Source: Pseudovibrio sp. Tun.PSC04-5.I4 (GTDB taxonomy: Bacteria > Pseudomonadota > Alphaproteobacteria > Rhizobiales > Stappiaceae). Taken from it: 64,000 bases of DNA. The stretch's first letter is position 1; the number at the start of each line of letters is the position of its first letter. The stretch lies in assembly GCF_900104145.1 (NCBI RefSeq), contig NZ_FNLB01000007.1, positions 1-64,000 of the forward strand, written 5' to 3'. Position numbers and translations under genes: made by a program. Under the pieces are notes generated by a model that worked only from the letters and a program-made list of their open reading frames with translations, searched no databases and was not told the DNA's origin. Positions 28,001-35,255 of this stretch are shown piece by piece.

Positions 28001-31000
28001 TTCCGAAAGCTTTATCATCAATTTGATCTATCCATTCTTTGCAAGTCTTAAGTGGACCAACAGGGAAATGATCTGAAATGGAAGCTGCAAACCAATTTGG
28101 CGTCAGGCCGAACGTTACATCGTGAAAAATATCGGTTGGTGGTTCAATTGCGATAAATTGCCCTCCATCCAATAGTAGTTCAGAAAGCTTTTCAAAAAGC
28201 TCTGGTTCGTTCTGCAAAGCTGCATGCAACAGGCCAGAGGAGGCCGCAATGTCGTAGGGGCCCTCAGCCATGATGGCATCCCATAAGTGGCTCTTGTCCG
28301 GATCGCTCCCATCGAAAACTGTGATATTAGGCTCGTCAACAACCCCAGCTGCCAAACGGGCTGCGCTTTTATGATTGTTGTCTAGAATGCAGATCTGAAC
28401 TAGGTTGTGTGGAACAATCTGCAGAATGTCTCGGGCGAGGCCCAGACCGGAGCCTCCCAGATCCAGAACACGCAACGGCGTATTTATATCCCAGTCGGAA
28501 AGAACGGATTTTAGCCGCTGTGCAAGACAATCTTTGCGTATTTTTGCTTCACAGGAAGAAAACCAGTACTGTTCCAGCATCGCACTGGAATGCTCAAGAC
28601 TATCCTCTTCCAATGCGCCGTGACCCACCCCATCCAAAACACGTTTACGGCTGATGGAAAGCAGGGTGGCAGCCGCTATGTCCTGAGGGCTTTCTTCCAG
28701 TATACTCGCAATCAGCAAGTCAAATTCTGGAATCTCAAAATCAGTAGTAAGTTCATAACGGCCATTACCACACTCAGTTACAGCGCCTGCATTTTCCAAG
28801 ATTGTCAGCAGATTTACAAAATATCTACGATGGTGGATTGGGAAACTGTCAACTTCAACGTTCTGTTCGTTATCAACAAATTTGGATAGGATATCAAAAG
28901 CGGCGCGTTGAGCTGCTGCATTCAGAAGCAAGTAAGTTTCTCGTTCTGCGTCATCGGAGGCTATCTGGAAATTTTCTGTCACATATTCTTCAGTAGGAGA
29001 AAACGATTGGGCTAGTGTGTTATTCTGCGCAGCTCGATCTCTAACCAGAGCTGGCTCGATCCGGTAAATCAAGTCTGATGGGCTGTCTTTCCGGCCAAGC
29101 TCTGTTGCTCTAAAGCGACCACCGGAAATCTCAATAATAACCCGGTCAGTTTCATCAAAAATCTGAAAATCAGCTAAAATGGAAAGCGCAGAGGCACGTT
29201 TTATCTTAATCTGGACATATGCTGGTGAAACTCCAGTCAGGTACTGGCGAATATTTTCAAAATAGATTGGGACGTAAGCTTTTGGTCGATTGTTTCGAGA
29301 ATCTGCCTCTCGAAACAAGGCAAGCAAGCCATGAAAACAGCCGTCAAGCTCGGCAGGATGAATTCCAAACGGAGAAGAAATTTTATCTTCATCCAACGCA
29401 GCAAGATGAACAAGAAACGTACTCTCATCAATCTGCGATATAGTCTGCGCACGTTGAAAACTTGGACCAAATTCCAGTCCATATTTTAGAGCGTCATCGT
29501 AGATATCATGTCCGGAACTAACGAGCAGCGCAGATCCATAGTCGACTTTAATAGCAGCCGCGGGCTTTGCTACCCGGCCTACGCGGCCAACCGCGTGAAG
29601 GGTCCAGTCATCACCGCTCAGACGCATCCGGCTAGAGATTTTGACTGTACCGGTTTCCGCAAAAATCTCAGTTTGGACTTCTGTCAGGAATTCGTCACTT
29701 AAAACCATCGCCTGCACGATGTCCAAGGAGCGTAGCTCAACGGCACTAGTTTCAAATAGGGTTTTTCCAGCTGCAAGTGCCATTTCCACATAACCAGCAC
29801 CGGGGAAAATCATCTGCCCGTTTATGACGTGATCTTGCAAAAACGGAACAGTGAACCTGTCGAGATGCGTGGTCCAGAGATTGTAATTCGCATTCGGACG
29901 CCAGCCTAACAAAGGGTGTTCACCGCCTCTGAAGAGCTCCATGTTGGATTCACAACTGTTCTCAAACCGGTAGCTTTTATTTTGCCACGGCAAGCCGACT
30001 AGCGCGACAGGCTTATCCGGATTGGATCCAAACAACTTGTCAGTGTCGACTTTGATGCCAGCCAGAAACGCGCGTGCGATCAGATTGAGAACCGGATCAA
30101 TGTCGATGATTTTCTCGCCTGGAAGGCTTTGAAGCACTGATCCGTTCACGCCTTTTCCGGCGAAAACCTGACGCAAGTAACTTTGTAGAATTGGCTTTGG
30201 ACCAATCTCGATGATGATATCTGCGCCAAGATCGATTGCTGTTGCAACAGCCTTGGAAAACAGAACTGGTCTACGCAAATTCTGCCACCAGTAATCAGCA
30301 TTAAGATCCTGCCCCTCACTCAAGGAGCCTGTCACGGTAGAAATGTACGGTATGCAGTTTGAGGTTGATACGACCGTCCCGATTTTATTTCGGAATGGGT
30401 GCTCAACTGTTTCTACCAGTTCGCTATGGAATGGATAGTTGAGGGCAACTCTTTTGAAGGCAACATGATTCTCGCGGGCATATTTTGCAAAACTATCCAA
30501 TTCTTCGCAGCTACCAGACAGGCTTACAGATTTAGGACTGTTTTCTGCTGCCACCTCAATCGTAGTGAAGCCGCTTTCTGCAATTAGGCGCCGTGCCTCT
30601 TCCGCAGGCAAGACAAGCGCAGCCATAGTTCCTTGACCGGCGACAGCTTCTTGCTCTACAGAGCGATGATAGACGAGTTTAACGGCACCTTCCAGCGTAA
30701 TTGCGCCGGCAACATAAGCAGCGGCAACTTCGCCTATGCTATGGCCGAGTACGATATCCGGCGTAACAGCATAATCCTGCATTGCCTGACACAGCGCTAC
30801 CTGGATGGCGAAAAGTAGTGGTTGGGCCCTGCTGGTTTTCTGAAGGTCTTCTTCCAGCGTCTCGCTAAAGAGCTCAGTTTTGAGAGACCAGCCGGAGAGG
30901 TTCTCAAAAAGAGCGTCAACTTTTTCAATTGTGGCGCGGAAGGTGTCGTTAAATGCGTAAGCATCTCGTCCCATTCCTGCCCATTGAGCCCCATTTCCAG

Positions 31001-32591
31001 AAAATGCAAAGGCGCATTTTCCCGACCCAATAGATTTATTGGTGTAGTCTACGCGAGAGTTCGTTTGCCCTTCTGCGAAGTCAGAAAGAGCTGCTTGCAT
31101 AGATGTAGCATCCTGCGCCTGGAAAATAGCTTTTTCCAGAAACAAGCGTTTGCGATGATAGCTCGTCGCGCACACATCACGGATGCTGAGATCATCCAGT
31201 AAAGCACTATTAGAGTAGGCTTTTGCAAGCTCGACCAGCGCTTCCTTGCTCGGTGCGGAAAGCAGTAGACTATGGGTAGCAGCTCCGTCTTCGACCTGTT
31301 CTTCTTGCTCGTATGCAGATTGAACAGGGTCGGTAAGTATAACATGTGCGTTGGTGCCGCCAAAGCCAAAGGAGTTGATGCCTGCATACCGAGGTGTTTC
31401 TTCCCGTGTTAGTGAAACACCTTCGGCTGCAACTTGAATATTCAGCGTTTCAAAGTCTATATCCGGATTAGGGTCCTTGAAATGCAAACTGGCCGGAAAA
31501 TAATCGTTTTGAAGCGCCAGAACAGATTTGATCAAACCCACAAGACCAGAGGCGGGTTCCAGATGACCCACATTGGTTTTAATAGATCCAATCGGCAATG
31601 GGGCACTGCGTTTTTGCGCGAGTGTTCGCCCGATAGAGCCTGCCTCCGCAGGATCTCCGACCCGTGTTCCGGTGCCATGCGCTTCAATAAAGGCGAGCTG
31701 GTTGGGGTCAATATCATGTTTTTGATAGATGCGCTCAAGCAGCTTGGCTTGCTCAACATCAGAGGGTAGAGACATACCTATTGTCCGCCCATCGGAATTT
31801 ACATCAACCGCCACAATGTCGGCATGTGAGCGCTGCCCCTTCCAACGTGGAGCATCTTTTCTGCGAATGACGAGCACTGCACCGCCTTCGGACCGAACAT
31901 AGCCGTTTCCGTTCGCATCAAAGGCCTTACACTGCCCGTCCGGTGAGAGCATAGTGGCCTGTGCAAACCCAATAAACGGGAACGGGCTAGCCAGAACATT
32001 TACGCCAGCAACAATCGCAGTATCAATTAGGCCGGAACTTAAGGCGAGATAGGCCTCGTGTAATGCCACCAGCGATGATGAACAAGCGGTATCTACAGTG
32101 AGGCTGGGCCCTTTTAAATCATAAATATAAGAGAGCCGGTTAGAAACAATTGAGAGCGTATTACCGGTCATAAAGTGGCCGTTCGCCACATTAGGATCAA
32201 ACAGGCTTTCGCTGGCATAGTCGAGCGCCGAAGTGCCTACGTAAACACCCACGTTCTCACCAACAATTTCATCAGGAGAGATCCCTGCATCCTCAATGGC
32301 TTCCCATGTAAGTTGCAGCAATATGCGCTGTTGAGGATCCATTTGCTCTGCTTCACGCGGAGAAATGCCGAAGACAGATGGGTCAAAATCCCATAGGTCG
32401 TCAAGCACACCTGCTTTGAAGGTGTAGGCCTTGCCCTGCTCTGAAACTCTGGGATGTTCATATCTGAAATGAGACCAGCGATCCTTAGGAATTTCAGTAA
32501 TACTGTTGCGCTCGGACCTTAATAGGCTCCACAACGCATCCTTGTTTGAAGCCCCTGGTACACGGACAGATAGACCTACAATTTCGAACAC
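25026..32591 (-). CDS. rkpA: Type I polyketide/fatty acid synthase, RkpA-like
   Basis: A 2521-residue multienzyme with a GTG start and GTGGGTGAG upstream. Domain order: ketosynthase (Cys170 in DTACSSSLVALH, His near 304 in EAHGTGT, NVGH), acyltransferase (GHSIGEVAAAY, Ser about 615), dehydratase (DHVINGQMIFPGAGY, about 916), a methyltransferase-like region (LDLGGSGLG, about 1373; possibly degenerate), enoyl reductase (GGAGGVGLAAL, about 1913), ketoreductase (GGLGGFGLE, about 2118) and acyl carrier protein (LGMDSLMGLE, Ser about 2429). There is no thioesterase. All reducing domains are present, so it should build a saturated chain iteratively. Length and order match rhizobial RkpA (about 2.5 kDa-residues long), a capsule-specific synthase. 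Product release is probably by the coupled oxoamine synthase. Confidence 0.92.
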   Translation of the reverse strand: MFEIVGLSVRVPGASNKDALWSLLRSERNSITEIPKDRWSHFRYEHPRVSEQGKAYTFKAGVLDDLWDFDPSVFGISPREAEQMDPQQRILLQLTWEAIEDAGISPDEIVGENVGVYVGTSALDYASESLFDPNVANGHFMTGNTLSIVSNRLSYIYDLKGPSLTVDTACSSSLVALHEAYLALSSGLIDTAIVAGVNVLASPFPFIGFAQATMLSPDGQCKAFDANGNGYVRSEGGAVLVIRRKDAPRWKGQRSHADIVAVDVNSDGRTIGMSLPSDVEQAKLLERIYQKHDIDPNQLAFIEAHGTGTRVGDPAEAGSIGRTLAQKRSAPLPIGSIKTNVGHLEPASGLVGLIKSVLALQNDYFPASLHFKDPNPDIDFETLNIQVAAEGVSLTREETPRYAGINSFGFGGTNAHVILTDPVQSAYEQEEQVEDGAATHSLLLSAPSKEALVELAKAYSNSALLDDLSIRDVCATSYHRKRLFLEKAIFQAQDATSMQAALSDFAEGQTNSRVDYTNKSIGSGKCAFAFSGNGAQWAGMGRDAYAFNDTFRATIEKVDALFENLSGWSLKTELFSETLEEDLQKTSRAQPLLFAIQVALCQAMQDYAVTPDIVLGHSIGEVAAAYVAGAITLEGAVKLVYHRSVEQEAVAGQGTMAALVLPAEEARRLIAESGFTTIEVAAENSPKSVSLSGSCEELDSFAKYARENHVAFKRVALNYPFHSELVETVEHPFRNKIGTVVSTSNCIPYISTVTGSLSEGQDLNADYWWQNLRRPVLFSKAVATAIDLGADIIIEIGPKPILQSYLRQVFAGKGVNGSVLQSLPGEKIIDIDPVLNLIARAFLAGIKVDTDKLFGSNPDKPVALVGLPWQNKSYRFENSCESNMELFRGGEHPLLGWRPNANYNLWTTHLDRFTVPFLQDHVINGQMIFPGAGYVEMALAAGKTLFETSAVELRSLDIVQAMVLSDEFLTEVQTEIFAETGTVKISSRMRLSGDDWTLHAVGRVGRVAKPAAAIKVDYGSALLVSSGHDIYDDALKYGLEFGPSFQRAQTISQIDESTFLVHLAALDEDKISSPFGIHPAELDGCFHGLLALFREADSRNNRPKAYVPIYFENIRQYLTGVSPAYVQIKIKRASALSILADFQIFDETDRVIIEISGGRFRATELGRKDSPSDLIYRIEPALVRDRAAQNNTLAQSFSPTEEYVTENFQIASDDAERETYLLLNAAAQRAAFDILSKFVDNEQNVEVDSFPIHHRRYFVNLLTILENAGAVTECGNGRYELTTDFEIPEFDLLIASILEESPQDIAAATLLSISRKRVLDGVGHGALEEDSLEHSSAMLEQYWFSSCEAKIRKDCLAQRLKSVLSDWDINTPLRVLDLGGSGLGLARDILQIVPHNLVQICILDNNHKSAARLAAGVVDEPNITVFDGSDPDKSHLWDAIMAEGPYDIAASSGLLHAALQNEPELFEKLSELLLDGGQFIAIEPPTDIFHDVTFGLTPNWFAASISDHFPVGPLKTCKEWIDQIDDKAFGKPVAIEAMKEGACVVVLQATAIPALVIATEDQAAKLPQSHSIVVVAGNAKLELDIAKALQNDNRLSTCDITVIDADNSRFNLNEASGWEAALLGVPLLEAELKTIVHLYGLAETGDSPVDQVMKRCATCIGFVKAYPDLAGQLALIAPGGSGYNPQTEAPAQSAAWAFARVFGNEAPELNPVSIDVRLNQDASGIASDIIEALLYQGHETEFHSTQQSHAVSRVKSGFGAASLQAAENVELCLTETGSINHLSWRNQLRVEPSEGDVEVLVAATGLNFRDVMWTLGLLPEEALEDGYGGPNLGLEISGTVTRVGSDVSGLTVGDKVVAFTSGGYSSYVTCPQFAVAKLNQSQELISAATYPVAFLTAYYSLIHLGDLKADQWVLIHGGAGGVGLAALQIAKHVGAKIIATAGTEEKREILRLLGADYTMDSRNLEFPDEVMELTDGKGVHAVLNSLAGEAMEASINVVRPFGRFLELGKRDYYANTKIGLRPFRRNVSYFGIDLDQILLHDSELARKLIEDVFALIKDGTFTPLPYLSFEGRDVQDAFRLMQRSGHIGKILITPPKPNEIKVPQVHSKLRFSSEGHHIVIGGLGGFGLEICRWLADNGAQRITLTSRSATISDLHQNLIETLAGKGISVSAVSCDVTDRTAVHNMLSAHRDTAPIKNIIHAAMVLDDGIMQQLDEARFRKVLEPKVQGASLLNELTAQDELDQFILFSSATTLVGNPGQSHYVAANGYLEGLARARRQAGKPAIAVGWGAIGDVGFLARNKDVSGKLSRHLGEATINAREGLDILQLSMEQDDGRTANAVIYIGRFAWASAHQSLPLLSKPLFKEIVARSEAGNDGEGKTDIMSLIDGKTDADAKKIVAHLLAGEISHILRLPVEDISFQRPLAELGMDSLMGLELRMGVKKRFDLEIPLTSISGGTCLDDFATQILQKLRKREIGEHSKEDGSHSVLASQHLSNDLDEGQQSVVRDILDTQHNKTARILN

Positions 32592-32812
32592 GTAAAATTA
32601 CTCACCCACTGCAGCAAAACGGCATTGTATTAAATGGCTACAACTAAATCCTTTATGTTCATATATAGCTTAGGATCCAAATAACGTTTTAAAAAAAAGG
32701 CACATCAACAGATATTTCGTATGCGTACAGCTTTACTGTATTTAATAATTACTTACTTAGAAGCTAATTTTATTTAAATTTAATTACTATCGTCGTGAAC
32801 TGATCTGGTAAT
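32592..32812. promoter_or_regulatory. AT-rich region upstream of the rkpA-like gene
   Basis: About 220 bp, very AT-rich, with no coding frame. It lies directly upstream of the GTG start on the minus strand and must contain the promoter for the synthase/oxoamine synthase pair. Individual promoter elements could not be fixed with confidence. Confidence 0.45.
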
Positions 32813-32855
32813 CCCCCTGGAATTGGAAGCCGTACGCAAAATCACAACGTCAAGC
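32813..32855 (+). mobile_element. IS66 3'-end remnant
   Basis: The stretch CTGGAATTGGAAGCCGTACG and the following bases resemble the tnpC 3' end of the IS66 copies (compare 14285-14330) with a few mismatches. It is cut at 32856 by the end of an IS5-type element. It closes the capsule locus on its right side. Confidence 0.65.
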
Positions 32856-33954
32856 GGCCTTGTTGCAGGGGTCGCTCAGTGTTTGTAATTAGAAGGCTTG
32901 TTCGTCTTCATAAAGCTATCCGATGCCCCACAAGTTCAACGCTAGCCGTCGTCACAAATTTGACAAGAAGAAATATCGTGTCACGAACTGGCGTGACTAT
33001 AACGAAAGTCTTCGTAATCGTGGTGATTTGACGATCTGGGTCAGCCGTGAGATTGGGAAGGAGTGGTCAGCGCAGCGCCGGACCACTCGCGGAGGGCAAC
33101 GCAAGTATTCTGATTTAGCCATTGAGGTATGCCTAACACTGCGTAGCGTATACGCTTTGGCGTTACGACAGTCGCAAGGATTTATGCGCTCTGTGGTTCG
33201 ATTGATGCAAGTTGATTTGTCAGTTCCAGATTTTTCAACGTTGTCCCGGCGAGCCGGTGGCTTGCAGATTACCAAGCCAGCAAAGGCCAGAACAGAGCCG
33301 GTGCATCTTGTGGTCGACAGTACTGGTGTCAAGATCTATGGCGAAGGCGAATGGCTTCAAAACAAACACAAAACCAAGGCAATGCGGCGATCCTGGCGCA
33401 AGCTCCATCTTGGTATGGACTTGAACACTGGCGAGATTGTATGCTCCGATCTCACCTATGAAAATGTAGGTGACCCGACCGTCCTGCCTGACCTTCTGGA
33501 TCAGGTTGACGGTCCTGTAAATAAGTTTTTAGGCGATGGAGCCTATGACGGTGAGCCAACACGAAGGGTCCTTGAGACACGGTATGGAGATGACGTTGAG
33601 ATTATCATTCCCCCACCCAAAACAGCTGTTTTAAGTCCTGAGGCTGACCGGAATCCGTCATCGCGAGATAAACATATTCTTGCGATCAAAGACAAAGGGC
33701 GCCTCGGTTGGCAAAAACAAACAGGCTACAATCAGCGCTCGCGAATTGAAACGCAGATGGGACGCTGGAAGCAAGTCATCGGCAACAAACTGAAGGCACG
33801 CACCTTTAACAATCAGAGGACCGAAACAAAGATTGGCGTTAGCATTCTCAACACAATAACCAAACTCGGCAGGCCCGCGTTCGAAGCAATCCCATGACCT
33901 GAATTTACGGGTTTGGGCGTGCTTTAAGCTATTCACGACCCCTGCAACAAGGCC
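32856..33954 (+). mobile_element. Complete IS5-type element (1099 bp)
   Basis: The terminal inverted repeats are GGCCTTGTTGCAGGGGTCG at 32856 and its complement ending at 33954. One transposase gene fills the element. It is inserted into another copy of itself: an inverted 5' fragment continues directly at 33955. Partial copies of the same element occur at 1-123, 40165-40933 and 47900-48215. Confidence 0.9.
32923..33897 (+). CDS. IS5-type transposase
   Basis: A 324-residue DDE transposase: first Asp in LVVDSTGVKIYGEGEW (about residue 130), second in LGDGAYDGEPTR (about 208), and Glu in RSRIETQMGRWKQVIG (about 280). It starts with MPHKFNASRRHKF. Length and motifs fit the IS5 family (IS903/IS427-like). 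No frame break is seen, so this copy may be active. Confidence 0.92.
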   Translation: MPHKFNASRRHKFDKKKYRVTNWRDYNESLRNRGDLTIWVSREIGKEWSAQRRTTRGGQRKYSDLAIEVCLTLRSVYALALRQSQGFMRSVVRLMQVDLSVPDFSTLSRRAGGLQITKPAKARTEPVHLVVDSTGVKIYGEGEWLQNKHKTKAMRRSWRKLHLGMDLNTGEIVCSDLTYENVGDPTVLPDLLDQVDGPVNKFLGDGAYDGEPTRRVLETRYGDDVEIIIPPPKTAVLSPEADRNPSSRDKHILAIKDKGRLGWQKQTGYNQRSRIETQMGRWKQVIGNKLKARTFNNQRTETKIGVSILNTITKLGRPAFEAIP

Positions 33955-34118
33955 ACGATTACGAAGACTTTCGTTATAGTCACGCCAGTTCGTGACACGA
34001 TATTTCTTCTTGTCAAATTTGTGACGACGGCTGGCGTGGAACTTGTGGGGCATCGGATAGCTTTATGAAGACGAACAAGCCTTCTAATTACAGACACTGA
34101 GCGACCCCTGCAACAAGG
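33955..34118 (-). pseudogene. IS5-type element 5' fragment (inverted)
   Basis: The reverse complement of the first 160 or so bases of the IS5-type element, including its left terminal repeat (ending about 34118) and the first 33 codons of its transposase (MPHKFHASRRHKF). It is cut by the complete copy at 33954/33955. The last two bases of the terminal repeat are missing. Confidence 0.85.
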
Positions 34119-34119
34119 A

Positions 34120-34330
34120 GTGCCATGACAATGCGCCTATGGAGAGTTTCTTTGCCTCACTGAAAAAGGAACTGGTGCACCGTCAGCGGTTTAAAACGCG
34201 AGTTCAAGCCAAGGCTGCAATCTTTGAATACATCGAGGTCTTCTATAACCGCCAGCGCCGCCATTCCGGCGTCGGATATCAGACGCCGCAACAGGCCTTC
34301 AATAATATGACTTGGAAAATGGCCGCATAG
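34120..34330 (+). pseudogene. IS3-family OrfB C-terminal fragment
   Basis: Translation from 34120 reads CHDNAPMESFFASLKKELVH, the catalytic Glu region of IS3-family integrase-like transposases. It continues through FYNRQRRHSGVGYQTPQQAF to a natural stop. The N-terminal 200 or so residues are missing, cut by the IS5-type fragment. Confidence 0.88.
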
Positions 34331-34511
34331 GGTCAATAATGAAACTGTCCGGTTTCAGGGACGAAGTTCAAAAATGTGTCCGGAGAAAACTATTGCTGCC
34401 AAATTCAGGTTAAGTTGATAGCGTCGTCTGATAACGGTGATTGATTAATAGGAGCTTCGGGGGTATTTCTCCGTGGTTCCTATTTTGTTCGCTCTAAGCG
34501 TACGGTTTTTG
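34331..34511. other. Non-coding gap with an IS6 end remnant
   Basis: No gene is seen. At about 34395-34421 the sequence TTCAGGTTAAGTTGATAGCG is the inverted counterpart of the right end of the IS6 element at 38776 (GCTATCAACTTAACCTGAA). It thus marks an IS6 end remnant next to the FkbM gene. Confidence 0.65.
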
Positions 34512-35255
34512 TCAGATCTTGTCCTCGCCCCTATTACGAAGAAATATAAGATTTAGACGTCCTCTATAGATCAAGATGTAATTATTACTTTCAAGAATCT
34601 CACAAAATTCCTTTGACAATTCTGGTTGTCCGGGAACGATATATTCGACTACTATTACTTCAGGTTGAGCAATTCTGAAATCTATCCGTTTAAGGACTTG
34701 CAGATCGTAACCCTCTACATCGATATTTAGTAGATGAAGCTTCCTGTTCTTTTCCAGAAAGTTCTCCTGAACTAAATCGTTAATGTCTACTAGGGCAATG
34801 TCTTCAGAAGAAATTATCTTAGCACCGCTTCCATTCACGCGTTTCCAAGAGTCAATGAATTCTAAGGAAAAGGTCGATAGGAGATTATTCTCGGTAATTC
34901 TAAATTTCGCGGTATCGCGTTCATCAAACTTGGCGCCAGCAATGATAACCCGATCTCTAGGGCGATGCTTTTTGAATAGTTGAGCCATCTCCCGATTGGG
35001 CTCAACTGCCACGCCTGAGGCACCACATCTATAAAATAGGTATGTATTACTGCAGTGGACTGGGTGATTTGCTCCAATATCTAAGTATGACCAGTCGCGA
35101 AATCGCTGTTGCTGAAACCTAGCTTTGAGCAAGCCGAAGACAACAAGATCTTCGGCATGTTGTCCATAGAAGTGGGGGACATTGATTGGATTTTCGATGT
35201 CTCCCATTTCGAGCCGTACTAGCTCGTGCTTCTCATTCGGATTTCGCCAATTCAT
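34512..35255 (-). CDS. FkbM-family SAM-dependent methyltransferase
   Basis: A 247-residue protein. Seen: the SAM-binding motif YLDIGANHPVHCSNTYLFY (about residues 57-75), the acidic VAVEPNREM (about 82), and LLNIDVEGYDLQVLKRIDF (about 173-191), the signature of FkbM/Methyltransf_21 enzymes. These often O-methylate sugars in surface polysaccharides. Its start overlaps the stop of the upstream 1169-residue gene by 4 nt, so both act in one process. The low GC of both genes compared with the flanking IS DNA, and their bracketing by IS6 ends, suggest acquisition as a unit. Confidence 0.88.
   Translation of the reverse strand: MNWRNPNEKHELVRLEMGDIENPINVPHFYGQHAEDLVVFGLLKARFQQQRFRDWSYLDIGANHPVHCSNTYLFYRCGASGVAVEPNREMAQLFKKHRPRDRVIIAGAKFDERDTAKFRITENNLLSTFSLEFIDSWKRVNGSGAKIISSEDIALVDINDLVQENFLEKNRKLHLLNIDVEGYDLQVLKRIDFRIAQPEVIVVEYIVPGQPELSKEFCEILESNNYILIYRGRLNLIFLRNRGEDKI

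Noticed and set aside
25026..32591. Antibiotic-type polyketide cluster
   Set aside because: No thioesterase, tailoring or resistance genes; the setting beside KpsMT export genes and the RkpA-like length and domain order point to a capsule lipid.
22878..32609. Shared 12-mer TTACTCACCCAC near the starts of the reductase and synthase genes
   Set aside because: A 12-base match is expected many times by chance in 64 kb, and one copy lies inside coding sequence, so it is weak evidence for a common operator.
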